A stretch of DNA of 64,000 nt from Hemibagrus wyckioides (Eukaryota > Chordata > Actinopteri > Siluriformes > Bagridae). The notes under the pieces were generated by a model. That model saw nothing but the letters and a program-made list of their open reading frames with translations, did no database searches and was not told where the DNA came from. The translations under genes were made by a program, and so were the position numbers. Below are positions 51,930 to 63,829 of this stretch, one piece after another (the stretch's first letter is position 1; every line of letters starts with the position of its first letter). The DNA is taken from positions 22,352,130 through 22,416,129 of the forward strand of contig NC_080722.1 of assembly GCF_019097595.1 (NCBI RefSeq), given 5' to 3'.

Positions 51930-53890
51930 TGAAATTAATAATGTTTGGAATATTTAGCCAGACTCGGATGTGCACACTTCCGATTTGGTTAAAAAGTCTT
52001 CTGTCCTGTTCTTATCACTTAGCAGGAGTTGACTCAGTTCTTTACATGTTGTTCTTGGACTTTTGACCAGTTTTCTTCTGCTCTTCTTACCAATTTTAGC
52101 AGAATATTTTGTTTTTAGTCATGTCACTGTTTTTCTTCATTTGTAGATTATTACATTTACTGTGTTCCAAGGTATATCCAATGCCTTGGACATATTTTGG
52201 ATCGCATACCTACTTCATAAACCTACATAAGCCTTTTCCATTTTGATGTCAGGAAAATCCTATAGGAACAGTTTTAATTGATCACAGATGTGATCTAAAT
52301 ATTATTTAACGTGAGGTTGTATGCGATTGGTTGATGCAGAAAACTGACATAAGCTGTGTTTTAGAAAACTTGTGGTTTGTGGTGGTTTGTCACTAGATTT
52401 AATAAAGATAAATAAATAAAAAAAAACTTATTTTAACCCGGGTGTGTATACTTTTTTTTTTTTCTTTTTTCTTTTAAATAGATCTACTCTGTGTATAAAA
52501 GACAGTAATTTGGACTATAGCATGTGCAGAACATCAGACTACAGTTCACCTTCACCTTTCACCTCAGTAGTTTATGCAGTGTTTGACAGTTTAGTGTTAG
52601 TTATCAGGCTTGTAAAAGTTACTGACAGGCTCGCAGATGTGTGATACGAATTCATATCCTGTCAGCTCATGTCCTGGGCATGTCTTTGTGTGACCTGTCA
52701 CTCATCACACTGGAACAGTGAAAAAGGAGTTTACTATTTACACTGGATCTAGTGAAAGTGGAGACGGATATCAGGTGCTGTGTTACAATCGGTCAGTCAT
52801 AATCGTGGCAGTCGAACCAAGGGCAGGTTTGGGTTTCCCGTGTCCTTCAAGTGCAAAAACAGATGACGTGTCAAGCTAAAACCGGAGCGATATATCAAAC
52901 TACGTATAAATAGCTGATCTTGTTTCTTTTCCCTCTTCTGATTTCCTTATTTTTCTGACAAGGATCTGCATTGTCATTCGATGAATATAAGATTTGCCAC
53001 TTGTCTGAGCAAAAAGCTAGATTCCTGCATGAAGTATGCAGATGCAGGCCGTAAAAATGGCTGCACTTAATCTAATGGCTTTCTCAAGTTTGCTTAAGGC
53101 AGCGGCGACTTCTCCGTGACTTCTCCGTCTCCGTTCACCTTCTCCTGTTCCCAAATTAGCAAGGCTCCACGGTGTGTTGTGGTGACTTTTGAAATCCCCT
53201 TAACAATTCATGAGCTGCACCTTGCAAGACCCAAGTAGGGTCCATTCTTTAGAACTGATACTGATATCAGATAACTTGAGGACATTTTCCCTTGAGGAAA
53301 TTAATTCAGTGCTGAGTTACAGTGGTCTTGTATCTCGTGGCGTTCGTAATGGAAAGTGTATAGGTACGAAATTACTAAAATATTTAAGGCTTGTTTTTTT
53401 CTTTTGTTTTTTTCTCCACCTATTAGATCACCTTGCCCTAGTTTTCGAGCAGTGTTTGTTTTTTTTGCCGAGATTAGAAGGAGCTCAGCTTTAATGAAAG
53501 TGATGCTTTTGCTTCTTTGAGCAGGATCAGGACGTCCTCGCTGGTGCTGGAAGGCTGCTGCAGGATCTGAACGCTGAAGATGGAAGATGTTTTCTTGCTT
53601 GCGTTTAGATGATCTGATGACTTTTTTAATTTAGACACCTTAAAAAAGGAAATAAAAGCCAGGTACGTCAGACTAATTATAGTTTCATTTCTTAATGAAT
53701 TGACAGATCTCACATTGATTTACAATTTATCCATTAATGTTTGTCCATTTTTTGTTACATGAAGCTCAGTTTACATTGTTATATTATATAAACTTCCCTC
53801 TTGTTACCACTTAAAGACGCCAGTGTGATGGAGCGATGGTCTATTGTGTGTGTGTGTGTGTGTGTGTGCTTGTGTGTTGCAGGAAGAGAG
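51930..53890. other. Upstream region of zdhhc16
   Basis: Repeat debris continues to about 52460, ending in a T/A-rich tract. From 52460 to 53840 there is unique sequence without a clear gene. A GT microsatellite at 53846-53869 sits 20 bases before the zdhhc16 start codon. A short frame near 53520-53610 is not supported by splice sites. The zdhhc16 promoter could not be placed. Confidence 0.4.
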
Positions 53891-56685
53891 ATGCACAGCT
53901 GGAGGTGTTATTTCTCAAGGCTCATGCGTCTCTCGGTGCGCTGGGTCCGTCTGTGTCCTCGGCAGAGACCAGGCAGGCGACCTGGACCGCTCCGGCAGTT
54001 ATGGAGCTACGGAAAAATCATCTTCAACTCCCTTTACTTTAACGTCCTCACCAACTGGGACACGGTGCTCGACTCCATCTTCGAACCGGTTTACTGGTTG
54101 GTGGACAACCTGACCCGCTGGTTTGGGGTGGTGAGTGGACCGACATGATTTTCTGGATTAGAAAATAAACACATACTCCATAATTTGCATGTATTGCAGT
54201 ATTTTTTAAATATGGTCTTTTGTGCTTTTGTTAGTTGTCAGTGGACAAACTTTGTATAGCAAGTAAAAGGGTTTTGCCGCTGTATATAAATAAATATAAA
54301 TAAGCCCAGAATATCATCTTAACTTTGACTGCAGTTGTGATTAGAAGTGTGCTTTAGTGACAGCTTCAGGAATAAGAAATTACTATTCTAACTGTTGTTA
54401 TTGTGATTTATATTTTGATCAGTTGGGTTATACTCTTGCCGAAATAAATGTGTGCTCTGATCAAAAGGAGGCCGATGAAACGTATTTTTTACACTCTCGT
54501 AACATATCCCGTGAAGTTAGGATGGGATACCCCATCAGCACCGATGCAGCTCGAATCAGGTTTCTTCACCGGTGCTTAAAGCACTGATGCCTGTACACTG
54601 GAGGTGAGGTGACCACAGGAGTGTAGACATGTTTATAGAGCTAATCACTTCTTCAAAATAGTTTTCTATAGTATGAACGCTTGTATAAGAAATGACAGAA
54701 AGCACAGAGACCAGAAATGGCTTTGATTACGTTCATCGGTCCAGATACAGTCTTAGACACAGTATTTGGTGTGATATAGCCTTTACATCTAACTGTGTAT
54801 CAGCAGTCTCAGATACATTATAGGTTCATTATAGATTATAGAGTATCTTCTGAAGATTTAGCCTGTCACACAGCTCATTTTGTGTGTCTCTTTTTTTTGC
54901 CTGACTTTTGCACAGTGCTGTATAACACTCACCATTTCTGCAGTGTTCTTCATGCAGCTCTGCCCTTTACATCAGTTTGCAGTTCAGATACGTAGCTCAC
55001 ACCTAGGATAATGCTCGCAATGTACAGTAAAATTATGTTGAGTTTTAACTGCAGTTAAGCCAAACGTCACAAAAAACGTTTTTTTATACTGCAGCCTCAG
55101 TTAACTTTTTGAACTGACCTGAGATCAGCTCAGCAGGTCACTTAGATTTTCTTGAACCAGTTGTTTTGACCCATGAGTGTAACTGCTCAAAGAAAAATCC
55201 ACACCGAGGAGCAATTAAAAACGCTGCTTGAAATGCTGCATAAGTGATTATGAAAGATTACAAAATTAAAAAGAAAATGATTAAAGCTCCCGGTATCTAA
55301 TGCTTTCTTCTCCTTTTTTGTTATGAAGGTCTTCGTGTGTATGGTGATTGCTCTCACCACGTCTGTAGTACTGATCGTCTACCTCTGCGTCCTGCCGCTG
55401 ATCGTCCGCACTTACCCGGCTCACTGGATCCTCTGGCACCTGTGCTACGGTCACTGGAATCTTGTGAATATTGTGTTTCACTACTACAAGGCTATCACCA
55501 CATCGCCTGGACGTTCTCCGCAGGTACTTCATCCTCTGCCTCTTAACCTAATTACAGCGCTACATTATTACTCAATAACACACCAAATCAGTGCGCTGTA
55601 TCCACTCCCGAGTTTGATGGGCCTGAGAGAAGCGTAACGTTGTATGATCCGCTTTAAATTTCAGGAAAAGACCGACATTCCAACAGTGACGATTTGTAAG
55701 AAGTGTATCGTTCCCAAACCGGCCAGGACGCACCACTGCAGCATCTGCAACACGTAGGGCTTTGGCTTTGAAGCATAATGAATGATCTTCAAATAATTGA
55801 TGATATGTAACGGAAATACACGACTCCTTTGGCTGTAGTGATAATTGGTGTTAATTTTCTCCTTATTACAGTAATGGTACTCGATGTATCAGCTGTTCAG
55901 TACTGAGAATTAACAACAAGCTGTTTTTTCTCACAGGTGTGTTTTAAAAATGGACCATCACTGTCGTATCCTTTTGTCTTTTGCTTTTCTCTTAACCAAG
56001 CTGTATACAAGCTAAAGCCCTGTTTGCCATTTGGTTGGTTTTATCCTTGACCTGTGTGTCGTCCAGCCTGGTTAAATAACTGCGTCGGTCATTTCAACCA
56101 CCGCTACTTCTTTTTCTTTTGTCTTTATATGACCATGGGCTGTATCTACTGCAGCATCAGCGCCAAAGACATGTTCTTAGAAGCTTACTACGCCATCGAG
56201 GTAGGCAAACTGGATCTTTTTCAGAGATTTAAGATTTGTGTTCTCTGCTCTAACAAACCGGACTTCATTGTGTGTTCTTCTCTTAACTAATTATCTACAC
56301 AAAATACAGTGAGGTTATTTAAATCTACTTCAAGAAAATGACATCTGAAATCGGCTTCTGAGACGAGTACAAAGAAGAGTCATGTCGAAAAGATCTCATT
56401 TAGGAGTTTAACGCCAACACAAAGTCGGAATTACGAGTTTCTGAGTCGGTGGCATGTCTATAAGAAAACGTTGTGGAATCAACAAATTTCCCATCAACGA
56501 AAGACTCTGCATCCGATGATTCCACAATGTTTTCTTTCCGACACATCCCCAACTCGAATCGAGTATTACCCCACTCGTAATTCCCACTTGGTGTTCATGT
56601 GCGTTCAACTCGTAAATAGCATTTTTCCCCCCTGGAATCCTCTTTTTTTTGTGCAGTACTAGGCTGGGTAAGGATATGACTGTTA

Positions 56686-56722
<37 letters not shown>

Positions 56723-59645
56723 TGGAATGTTCTAGACGCCCCAATCACAAAGTAACTGTTAAACTGAAATAGGTACGTTTTTCAACCTGGGCAGTTGAGT
56801 TGATCATTGAAGGCGGTCATTAAAAAAGGGCACATGCTGGTTTGGAATTTTGAAGGTGTGCATGCAGGAAGAGATCCAGTGACTTCAGTATGCCTTTAGA
56901 CAGGATGGACACAGAGGCTTCATGACCTCTCTTGTCTTCAGTTAGTTATGTTTCTAAGCATTCAGGCTGAGAGGATTAAAATGAGTTTAATGTTGAAAGA
57001 AGACTTGTCTATCATCATCCACCTTAATAAGTAAAACCCTAGATAAGATTGAACGATGTGTCTAATTACATCCTAAAATGGACCAGATGTGTTGATTAGA
57101 TGCTCATGCACCAGTTGTCACAACATTGGCTCTGGAGGTGATCCGATCAGCTGAAGGAATCGTTCTTATTATCAGCTGTAATTATTTAGATCTCTGAATT
57201 TAGAGTCATCTTCAACTTTAACTCTATTATATTCTGCTCATACTGAACCTGTTGTATGATGCTGTATAAAGTGATTTAGATTCCTTCGTGTGAACACACA
57301 TGGAGCACACACTCTATCTCATGTTTTATTTTTTATGTTACTTCATAAGAGCTACTATCAGACTCCTCCACCCAATTTCACTTCAGAGGAGAAGATTTTC
57401 CATAAGAGCCTTCTGTACCTGTGGGTGCTCACCAGGTAAGACGTGACCAATGCATCTGTTACTTCCGTTTTAAAATGTTTTATTTATTTATTTTTTCAAA
57501 TCCCATATTGTTCCTTTTATGATTTTAGCTCCGTGGCAGTGGCTCTGGGAAGCCTGACCATCTGGCATGCTGTACTCATCACCAGAGGAGAGACGAGTGT
57601 AGAGAGACACATTAACCGCAAAGAGAGAAAACGCCTGAAGCAGATAGGCAAGGTGGGCTTTCTGATTTCTGTTCATTTACAGCTAATTTGTCTGGATTTA
57701 TGTCAGCGCACCATCTGCAGCAGGATGAACTTTCTACACGAGCGATCAAATATTACTGCAAATTTTACAGCTTCAGGCAAACACTCACCATGAACCGAAG
57801 ACTCTTCATTAGTCAGGGCTGATTACATTATAATATTAAAATCATTGTTGACTAGATGCTTGTGCACCAGTTATACTGGTGAACAGAACTGGCACTAAAC
57901 GTCATTTGATCTGTCGATAGGCAAGGTTTTAATTAGCTGCTGTAATTATTTATTTATCATCTAAATCATTCATACGGATGAATTTGGGTGTGTGTCCGAC
58001 TTGAACTCCAGTATATTCAGTCTACATGCAGAAACATCAGTGCCTGTGGTTACAGAATCAGTTGCTATGGTTACATACCTAGCTTGGTCTGTAGAATTAA
58101 GGAATAACCTTCAGCATGTGGAAACTAATCAACGATGCAGATGTGAAGTTTTTCTCCCTCTTATATCACAGAAACTGGGCAACACTAACAGTTGTTTTAT
58201 TATTAAAGAATAAACGATCACACATTTTATCCGTTTAGAATTGTCCTGAATGTCTGTGAAACATCATTAAATATGTTATAGCAACTTTAAACAGTTGTCG
58301 CCTCACCAGCCTACCTTTTTTATTGTTTGTTTGTTTTTTTCCTGTTACAAATTCCATCTCTGGAGACGCTATAAAAATGTTAAACACTATAAAGTCATAA
58401 CGTATTGAAAGAGTGATTAATACACACTGTTACTATTTACCGTTTACAGTTCTAGAACATGAACACCAGCTGACCAATCACAGTGATGCAGGGCCAATAA
58501 ATTCATCATTCTTCATTAAGTCAATTCTTAGAAGGAAACATCACTACAAGCATACTGAAAGACAAATATTCTATTTCACTCACTTTCACTAACCAGTCCG
58601 AAGCCTGTACTGGGAATATGGGGTGAGAGACTGGGACACACTCTGAGGGCATCTTCAAAACACTATAGCTGTGTCCCAAATGATCTACTGTACACTATGC
58701 ACTATTCACTATACCGTCTATGAATTGTTACTAACCAGAAGAAGCAGCTGTTGAAGTCTGTGGTACATGATGTCTTTGTCAAACGCACTTGATGTGACAC
58801 TGAGAGCTTGAGAAGAAAAGAAGCCTACATATCGTCACATGTACATTACAACACAGGGAAATTCTTACTTCGCATATCCCAGCTTAAGAGGATGGGGTCA
58901 GTGTGCAGGGTCAGCCATGATGCAGCGCCCTTGTAGGGTTAAGGGCCTTGATCAGGGGCCTAACAGTGGCAGCTTGGCAGTGCAACCTGATTAACAACCC
59001 AGAGCCTTAACCACTCAAGCTGTTATAAAATAAATCACTCCATCTCAGCTAATTTACAAAACTTTTATATAAGACGTCTTGTCCACCAGTTATGTCAGCC
59101 ATCTTGAAATTCTTTCTCGTCCAGCATCAGCACCAGGTAGCCCCGCCCCTCTTCACTGTGAGCATAGAGTGAATGCATGAAGTTTCCACTTGGTTTTTTT
59201 GGTGTGATAAGTGCATCAGCCTGGTACTTGAAGCACACTTCTTAGAATCATCAGTGTGAACACACTGCATTATTCACACTGTTTAGGGCATAAGTATGTG
59301 ATTCGGGATGTGTTTTCTTTCTTTAAGACTTAAGAGTTACCCAGATCTCTCTTCCTGTGCAGGTTTTCAGGAATCCATATCATCATGGAAGAATAAATAA
59401 CTGGAAAATGCTGTTTGGTGTGGAGAGAACAAGGTAGGAAATGTATTCATGCGCATCTCATTTTAGCTTTAATGAAAAAACCGAACGAGTTTATGAGCGG
59501 CTGAGTTTAATGTTTTTTTAAAATGATTCTTTTCACCAGTCATTGGATAACGCGGGTGCTGTTACCCTCCAGTCATCCTCCTCACGGTGACGGACTGACA
59601 TGGGGCTGTCCTCCATACAGACAAGACACCATGGACACCATATAA
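53891..59645 (+). CDS. zdhhc16: DHHC palmitoyltransferase ZDHHC16
   Basis: Coding exons are 53891-54130, 55329-55523, 55665-55753, 55937-55965, 56067-56200, 57350-57435, 57529-57652, 59363-59433 and 59540-59645. They sum to 1074 nt, or 357 aa (human about 361-377 by isoform). The product transfers palmitate to cysteines of membrane proteins in the ER/Golgi. EPVYWLVDN and WFGVVFV precede TM1-TM2 (about 80-125). The Cys-rich domain is CKKC...THHCSICN...CVLK followed by the active-site DHHC and PWLNNCVGH. TM3-TM4 flank the YYQTPPP segment. HINRKERKRL, FRNPYHHGRINNWK and LLPSSHPPHG mark the ZDHHC16 C-terminus. The active site lies on a 29-nt microexon. Start ATG 53891 was chosen as the first in frame; ATG 53924 is possible. 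The extra segment before YYQTPPP in the long human isoform is absent. Teleost paralogue a or b is undecided. Confidence 0.95.
56398..56619. mobile_element. Fold-back MITE in a zdhhc16 intron
   Basis: Left arm AAGAAAACGTTGTGGAATCA (56462-56481) pairs with 56517-56536 with one mismatch. Further out, the GGAATTACGAGT block near 56426-56437 pairs with ACTCGTAATTCC (56573-56584), and the outer TTTAGGAGTTTAACGC pairs imperfectly with the region ending near 56619. The whole 222 bases form one long hairpin with no coding capacity. Confidence 0.75.
56684..56720 (+). repeat. AAT trinucleotide microsatellite
   Basis: About twelve AAT units just downstream of the fold-back element in the same intron. 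Confidence 0.9.
58830..59025 (-). repeat. tRNA-derived SINE, reverse orientation, in the zdhhc16 seventh intron
   Basis: Contains ACATTACAACACAGGGAAATTC, TTCGCATATCCCAGC, GTTAAGGGCCTTGATCAGGGG, AGTGGCAGCTTGGCAGTGC and, at the end, AGAGCCTTAACCACT, the reversed A-box region. It is the fullest of the reverse copies in the window. Confidence 0.75.
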
Positions 59646-60240
59646 AGGATCCGTTTCAAACCAGCAGATTTCTCAGTGCAATCATCTGCGCTTCTGTTAA
59701 CTGTATGACTTTTTGAGTCTTAACTGTAAGTGACTGATTGATTGTATGTGCCAAAGATTTGCTGCAAAATGATCTTTACTGGATGTGTGGGAGTATTTTG
59801 TGCGATTTGTGAGAAACACATCATCCTTCTGAAGTATTTTAGTGGGTGAAGGATTCGAGTTCTGTACATTTCATTGAAAAATTGTATCGAGAGGTCCATT
59901 TCTGTGTGATTTGCTCATTTTCTGGAGGTATTTTTTATAGTGTGCATTTAAGTATTGGGAAAGTTTTCATTTTAATGAACTCAGTAGAGTTCAGTAGAGC
60001 TCAGTTTTCATTAAACAATTCTATCTTCAATTTGATTTAATTTTTGTTTTTTTAAATTCTTCATGGTTAAAACATTTTGGATGCTATTGAATGATGAGGA
60101 TCAGCTGCTGACGAGACTGAAAAACATTTCATTAATGAACATCAAAATGATCATGAATGTAAAAAAAAGTATACATATATCGGAGCTGTGCTCCAGACAG
60201 CTAAGCAGTTTTGTAAAAAAATATATAAAACATTTTTAAT

Positions 60241-60246
60241 AATAAA
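60241..60246 (+). terminator. Candidate zdhhc16 poly(A) signal
   Basis: AATAAA lies about 600 bases after the zdhhc16 stop at 59643-59645, giving a 3' UTR of about 0.6 kb. Confidence 0.55.
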
Positions 60247-60613
60247 TCATGTTTCAAGTAAACGTCGCCTCTTCTCTTATGTCTGAGACGAAGCCACGTG
60301 GATTCCAGCACCTAATGAACAATTTATTTCATTTTGAAAAAACAAAAACACATTCACCAGTATAATAATGGGGTTTAATTCCATTTTACACATTTACAAA
60401 AATTTATTGACATTAAATATCGTCCGCTATATATATCCTTGGCAATCTTGTGAGGCTTCGGCGTTAGTCTTTCCAGTGAAATGAAACGAACAACAAATTG
60501 AGACTACGGCTCTGAGAACGGAAATCAAACTTATGAGAAAAGGTTAAAATATTTTTTAACATGTAACCCTATGGAAAAGACAAAGAATGCAATACTTGCA
60601 AGTTTCCAGAAAA

Positions 60614-60665
60614 TGTCTTCTTTTTTTTTTTTTTTGTTTGTTTGTTTGTTTGTTTGTTTGTTTTT
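60614..60665 (+). repeat. T-run and GTTT microsatellite
   Basis: About 17 T are followed by eight GTTT units, between the convergent zdhhc16 and mms19 genes. Confidence 0.85.
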
Positions 60666-60714
60666 AAAGCAGTCAGTCAGGCAAAGTGAAAGTAAGCGAG
60701 ACATATTTTTTGAT

Positions 60715-60910
60715 GCTTATTAACTTCATCTTCAGTAAGAACGTTATCCTGGTCAGGATCATGATGGACATGGAGCGTATCCTGGGAACACTGTGCATGA
60801 AGTGGGAAGGAAGCACCCTGTAATTGGAAGTCAGTCCAGCATGATGTATTGTACATATGTAAATTCACCCTGAGGGGCAATTTAGCAAAGCTAATCATCT
60901 ACCACCAGTA
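60715..60910 (-). repeat. Common fish interspersed repeat, reverse orientation
   Basis: Phrases include CCTGGTCAGGATCATGATGG, GAGCGTATCCTGGGAACACTG, GGAAGTCAGTCCAGCATGATG and TTCACCCTGAGGGGCAATTTAG, typical of a widespread fish SINE-like repeat. It probably lies in or near the mms19 3' UTR. The remaining bases up to 61515 show nothing else. Confidence 0.65.
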
Positions 60911-61515
60911 GGTCAATCTCTACACAGGCAGTAACCTGAGATCAGGATCCAACCAAGACCTTATTGTCCCTCATCACCTGCGTTAACTAGTCTTATTAAA
61001 TCTAATCTAGATACCAAACTGAGTTAGCGGTTACTAGGTAGGACTGGTAGTTGTGTGGTGGTGGTGGTGATGTGGGAGGGTTTTTTTTTTTTCAGCATTC
61101 CTAGTGTGACAGCACAACATTTATTTTATATTGTAAATAATTTGCTGCAGTTCTTGATTTCCTCTCATATGTAGAATCTCACAGAATGGCATTTTTGATG
61201 GCTCAGTTGTCCAATTTAAGCAGGGCAATTTTGTTCATACAAAAAGAAACTGTAGTGAAAAAGTAAAAAAACATTCCATAGGCCATGTTCATCTCAGACC
61301 AGGGAGAAAACATGGCAGGAGTGAGCTCCACCTCCACCTCAGTGCGTTATATTAATACATTCCTTCCTCTTTGAGTATTCTTGATGCCTAGACAGGAAGC
61401 TACCTTCACTCCCGTTGCGTGGAATTAATTAGAGCGATGTGGGGCGACCAAATGAGTAGGATTGTATGGAAGAAACGGCGGGTGAACTTTTGTGACTGGC
61501 TTTTTGCTCTGGACT

Positions 61516-63771
61516 TCACCTTCCTCCTGGATTCCCTAACAAAAACCTGCAACACACAAGATGCTTGGTTCACGTGCTGCAAAAGAAACAGAGCTAGGAT
61601 GTATTACTCTCACACAGACGCACCATTCACTCCGCGCTGCCACTGCCTCCTTCCTCACCAGTCTCTTCTTATCATCTAGAGGCTTAGCAAGACAGCGCAG
61701 GACCCTGGCACGGAAAGGCAACACCTGCAGCGGCACAATGAAAAAAGATCAGAGCAGATTGTTTACATGCACAAAGGTTGGCACTTAACGCTTTATGGGT
61801 CGATCTGTTCATTGCGCAGTGTGCACGTGATTTACTGATCACCATGAAACAGGCTCTTACCATGTGACTAGGCAGGTGGGTGAGGGCGTGGATGCAGCGC
61901 AGGGCAGAAATCCTCACTTTCTGTTCAGGAGAAAGGGTTTGATTAGCATTATTTCCAGACCACCATGAAGACAAGTCAGTCAGTCAAAGGCTGATATGCT
62001 GAAATGGAAGGATGAATGGTGTACCATGGCAGGGCTGGTGGTTAGAGCGAGCAGGCGGGTGAAAAGAGCCTCCAGCTGTGCGGTGAGAGCAGGTGGAGGT
62101 TCCAGGAGCAATGGCTGAAGGCAGGAGAGAGTGGAGAGTTGCACCGCCTCATCGGGACAGGACAGTGCTTCTAGAAGTAGGGGCAGCAACTAAGCAGCAA
62201 CAACAATACAAGCAAAATGTCAGCCGTGGAAATTTTCTAACAACAGAAAGTCCAGTTGTAATAGTAGCTGTCGTAGTTGTTATGTTACGAGCATCAGGAC
62301 TGGGTTTATGAGCAACGTGATTGAACAGATTGACTGATCTACTCACAGCAGGAAGCTCTGTGAGTTGCACTTGTCTGGGCAGATTATTCACGATGTGTGA
62401 CAAGGCCTTCAGAAACACAGACCGCTTCTCTGGAAAAAAAACAACACACAGACAGAAATATTATTAAAGAGAATATTAAAATAGACCAGTGCCCATTGTT
62501 CACCATTATATACCTTGTTCTGCGCTGTTGAAGCCTTGGACAAGTTTAGCAGAGTTCTCGTTAAAGAATCGCTGGCGGTACATAATGCGCACGTTAGCAT
62601 GGCAGCTGCGGTTCAGCACATCTGGAGAATTGCTCATGAGTAGCGAGAAACTGTCCGCTGCCTGAGAACCTAACTGATCATCACTCAGAAGGCAGAAGAG
62701 CTGAAAGAGAAATTTATGAAAAACACAAACATTTAACAAAACAAGTTACACTTTACTGTTCAGAACGTTAAATGAGTAGTGGAGGTGCATACTGCACCTT
62801 TAATCACCATAATCTGGTGTTTCAAAACTTGGCTAAAAGCTACGAAGGAAATTTTTAAACTGAAACAAAAAGCTTCTATCAGTTGCAGTGCCTGGACCCC
62901 TAATTACTTGGGATTTAAGGAGGACACATTGTGATGCAAATCTGATGTGTATTGTGTAAAAGTTTCTTCTATTAATTATGCATGTAATGCAGTTGCACTA
63001 TCTGGACACCGGAGGTCCCAATCAGCACATGATGGAGAGCTTCAGTTTTATCCAGAAAGTGCTGGTGTGGGCCACTTGATAGCTGGTTGAAGTGAAAAAG
63101 TGCAGCCACACCAGCACTGAATAGACAACAGTGAAGACCCCTGGCACAGAGCTCAACACACCCAGACAGCATGCTGGTCACATGACCGCGTCATCATGGA
63201 GACCCTGCAAGATCTTGTCCTCCGGAATAAAGTGGCCAACATGCACTACATGACCATGTTATAGCAGTTAAAAAGAGCTGCAGAAATCACATTTTAGCCA
63301 ACTTTGGAGCTCTGTTTCTGATACTGAGCTCATTCTGTTTCAGTCGATCAAGACCACAGGTTGGAAATTTTGTTTATTTAATTAAAAAGAATATTTATTT
63401 ATTTATTACATCTAGTCAACCTGTAGTACATTTTGTTTACAATATTAAAACAGTCTGAAGCAATCTGTCAATTATAAACTACAAACTTTATTTTCGATTC
63501 AGTCAGGCATTTTCTTCATTCAAATTTTGTTCAAAATATTCGGAGAATCGAGTCTAATGGAAAATTGTCTAGACAGTATTGTGCACCCCTACTAACGACC
63601 AAAAAAAGTCTGATCAATTTATTACACATACTGAGGGACAATGTCAAACCAAAAAGTTATAGAGAAAAAAAAAGGATGCGATTCGAGAAGAACAGAAGAA
63701 GAAAAAGGATCTACCTTGTCAATTAAGTTGACAGATAGAGGATGGTAACGCAGAAGCAAAGCCTTGACCAC
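61516..63771 (-). CDS. mms19: MMS19 C-terminal exons (cytosolic Fe-S assembly, HEAT repeats), partial
   Basis: Seven exons are visible, in transcript order: 63717-63771, 62514-62700, 62347-62429, 62025-62189, 61861-61920, 61624-61724 and 61516-61546. The gene continues beyond the right edge. MMS19 is the adaptor of the CIA targeting complex that delivers Fe-S clusters to DNA-repair and replication enzymes such as XPD. The visible part is HEAT-repeat sequence: LLRYHPLSVNL, FCLLSDDQLGSQAADSFSLL, VLNRSCHANVRIMYRQRFF, LPLLLEALSCPDEAVQLSTL, VRISALRCIHALTHLP and CLAKPLDDKKRLVRKEAVAA, close to human MMS19. The last exon is only 31 nt and encodes WFLLGNPGGR after the SEW junction. Reading through its upstream donor gives a longer unrelated tail ending at 61536, which I reject. 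It is convergent with zdhhc16, as on human 10q24. Confidence 0.93.
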
Positions 63772-63829
63772 CTAGGAAAAAAGGAAGAAATTAAATAGTG
63801 TTAATTCACATTCACTAAGGATGCGTGTC

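Noticed and set aside
53505..53610. Short plus-strand coding-like stretch upstream of zdhhc16
   Set aside because: It has an acceptor-like AG but ends in a stop after about 30 codons and matches no known family.
61536..61623. Alternative mms19 C-terminus ending in CVAGFC
   Set aside because: It is unrelated to MMS19, and the spliced 31-nt exon gives the conserved end.
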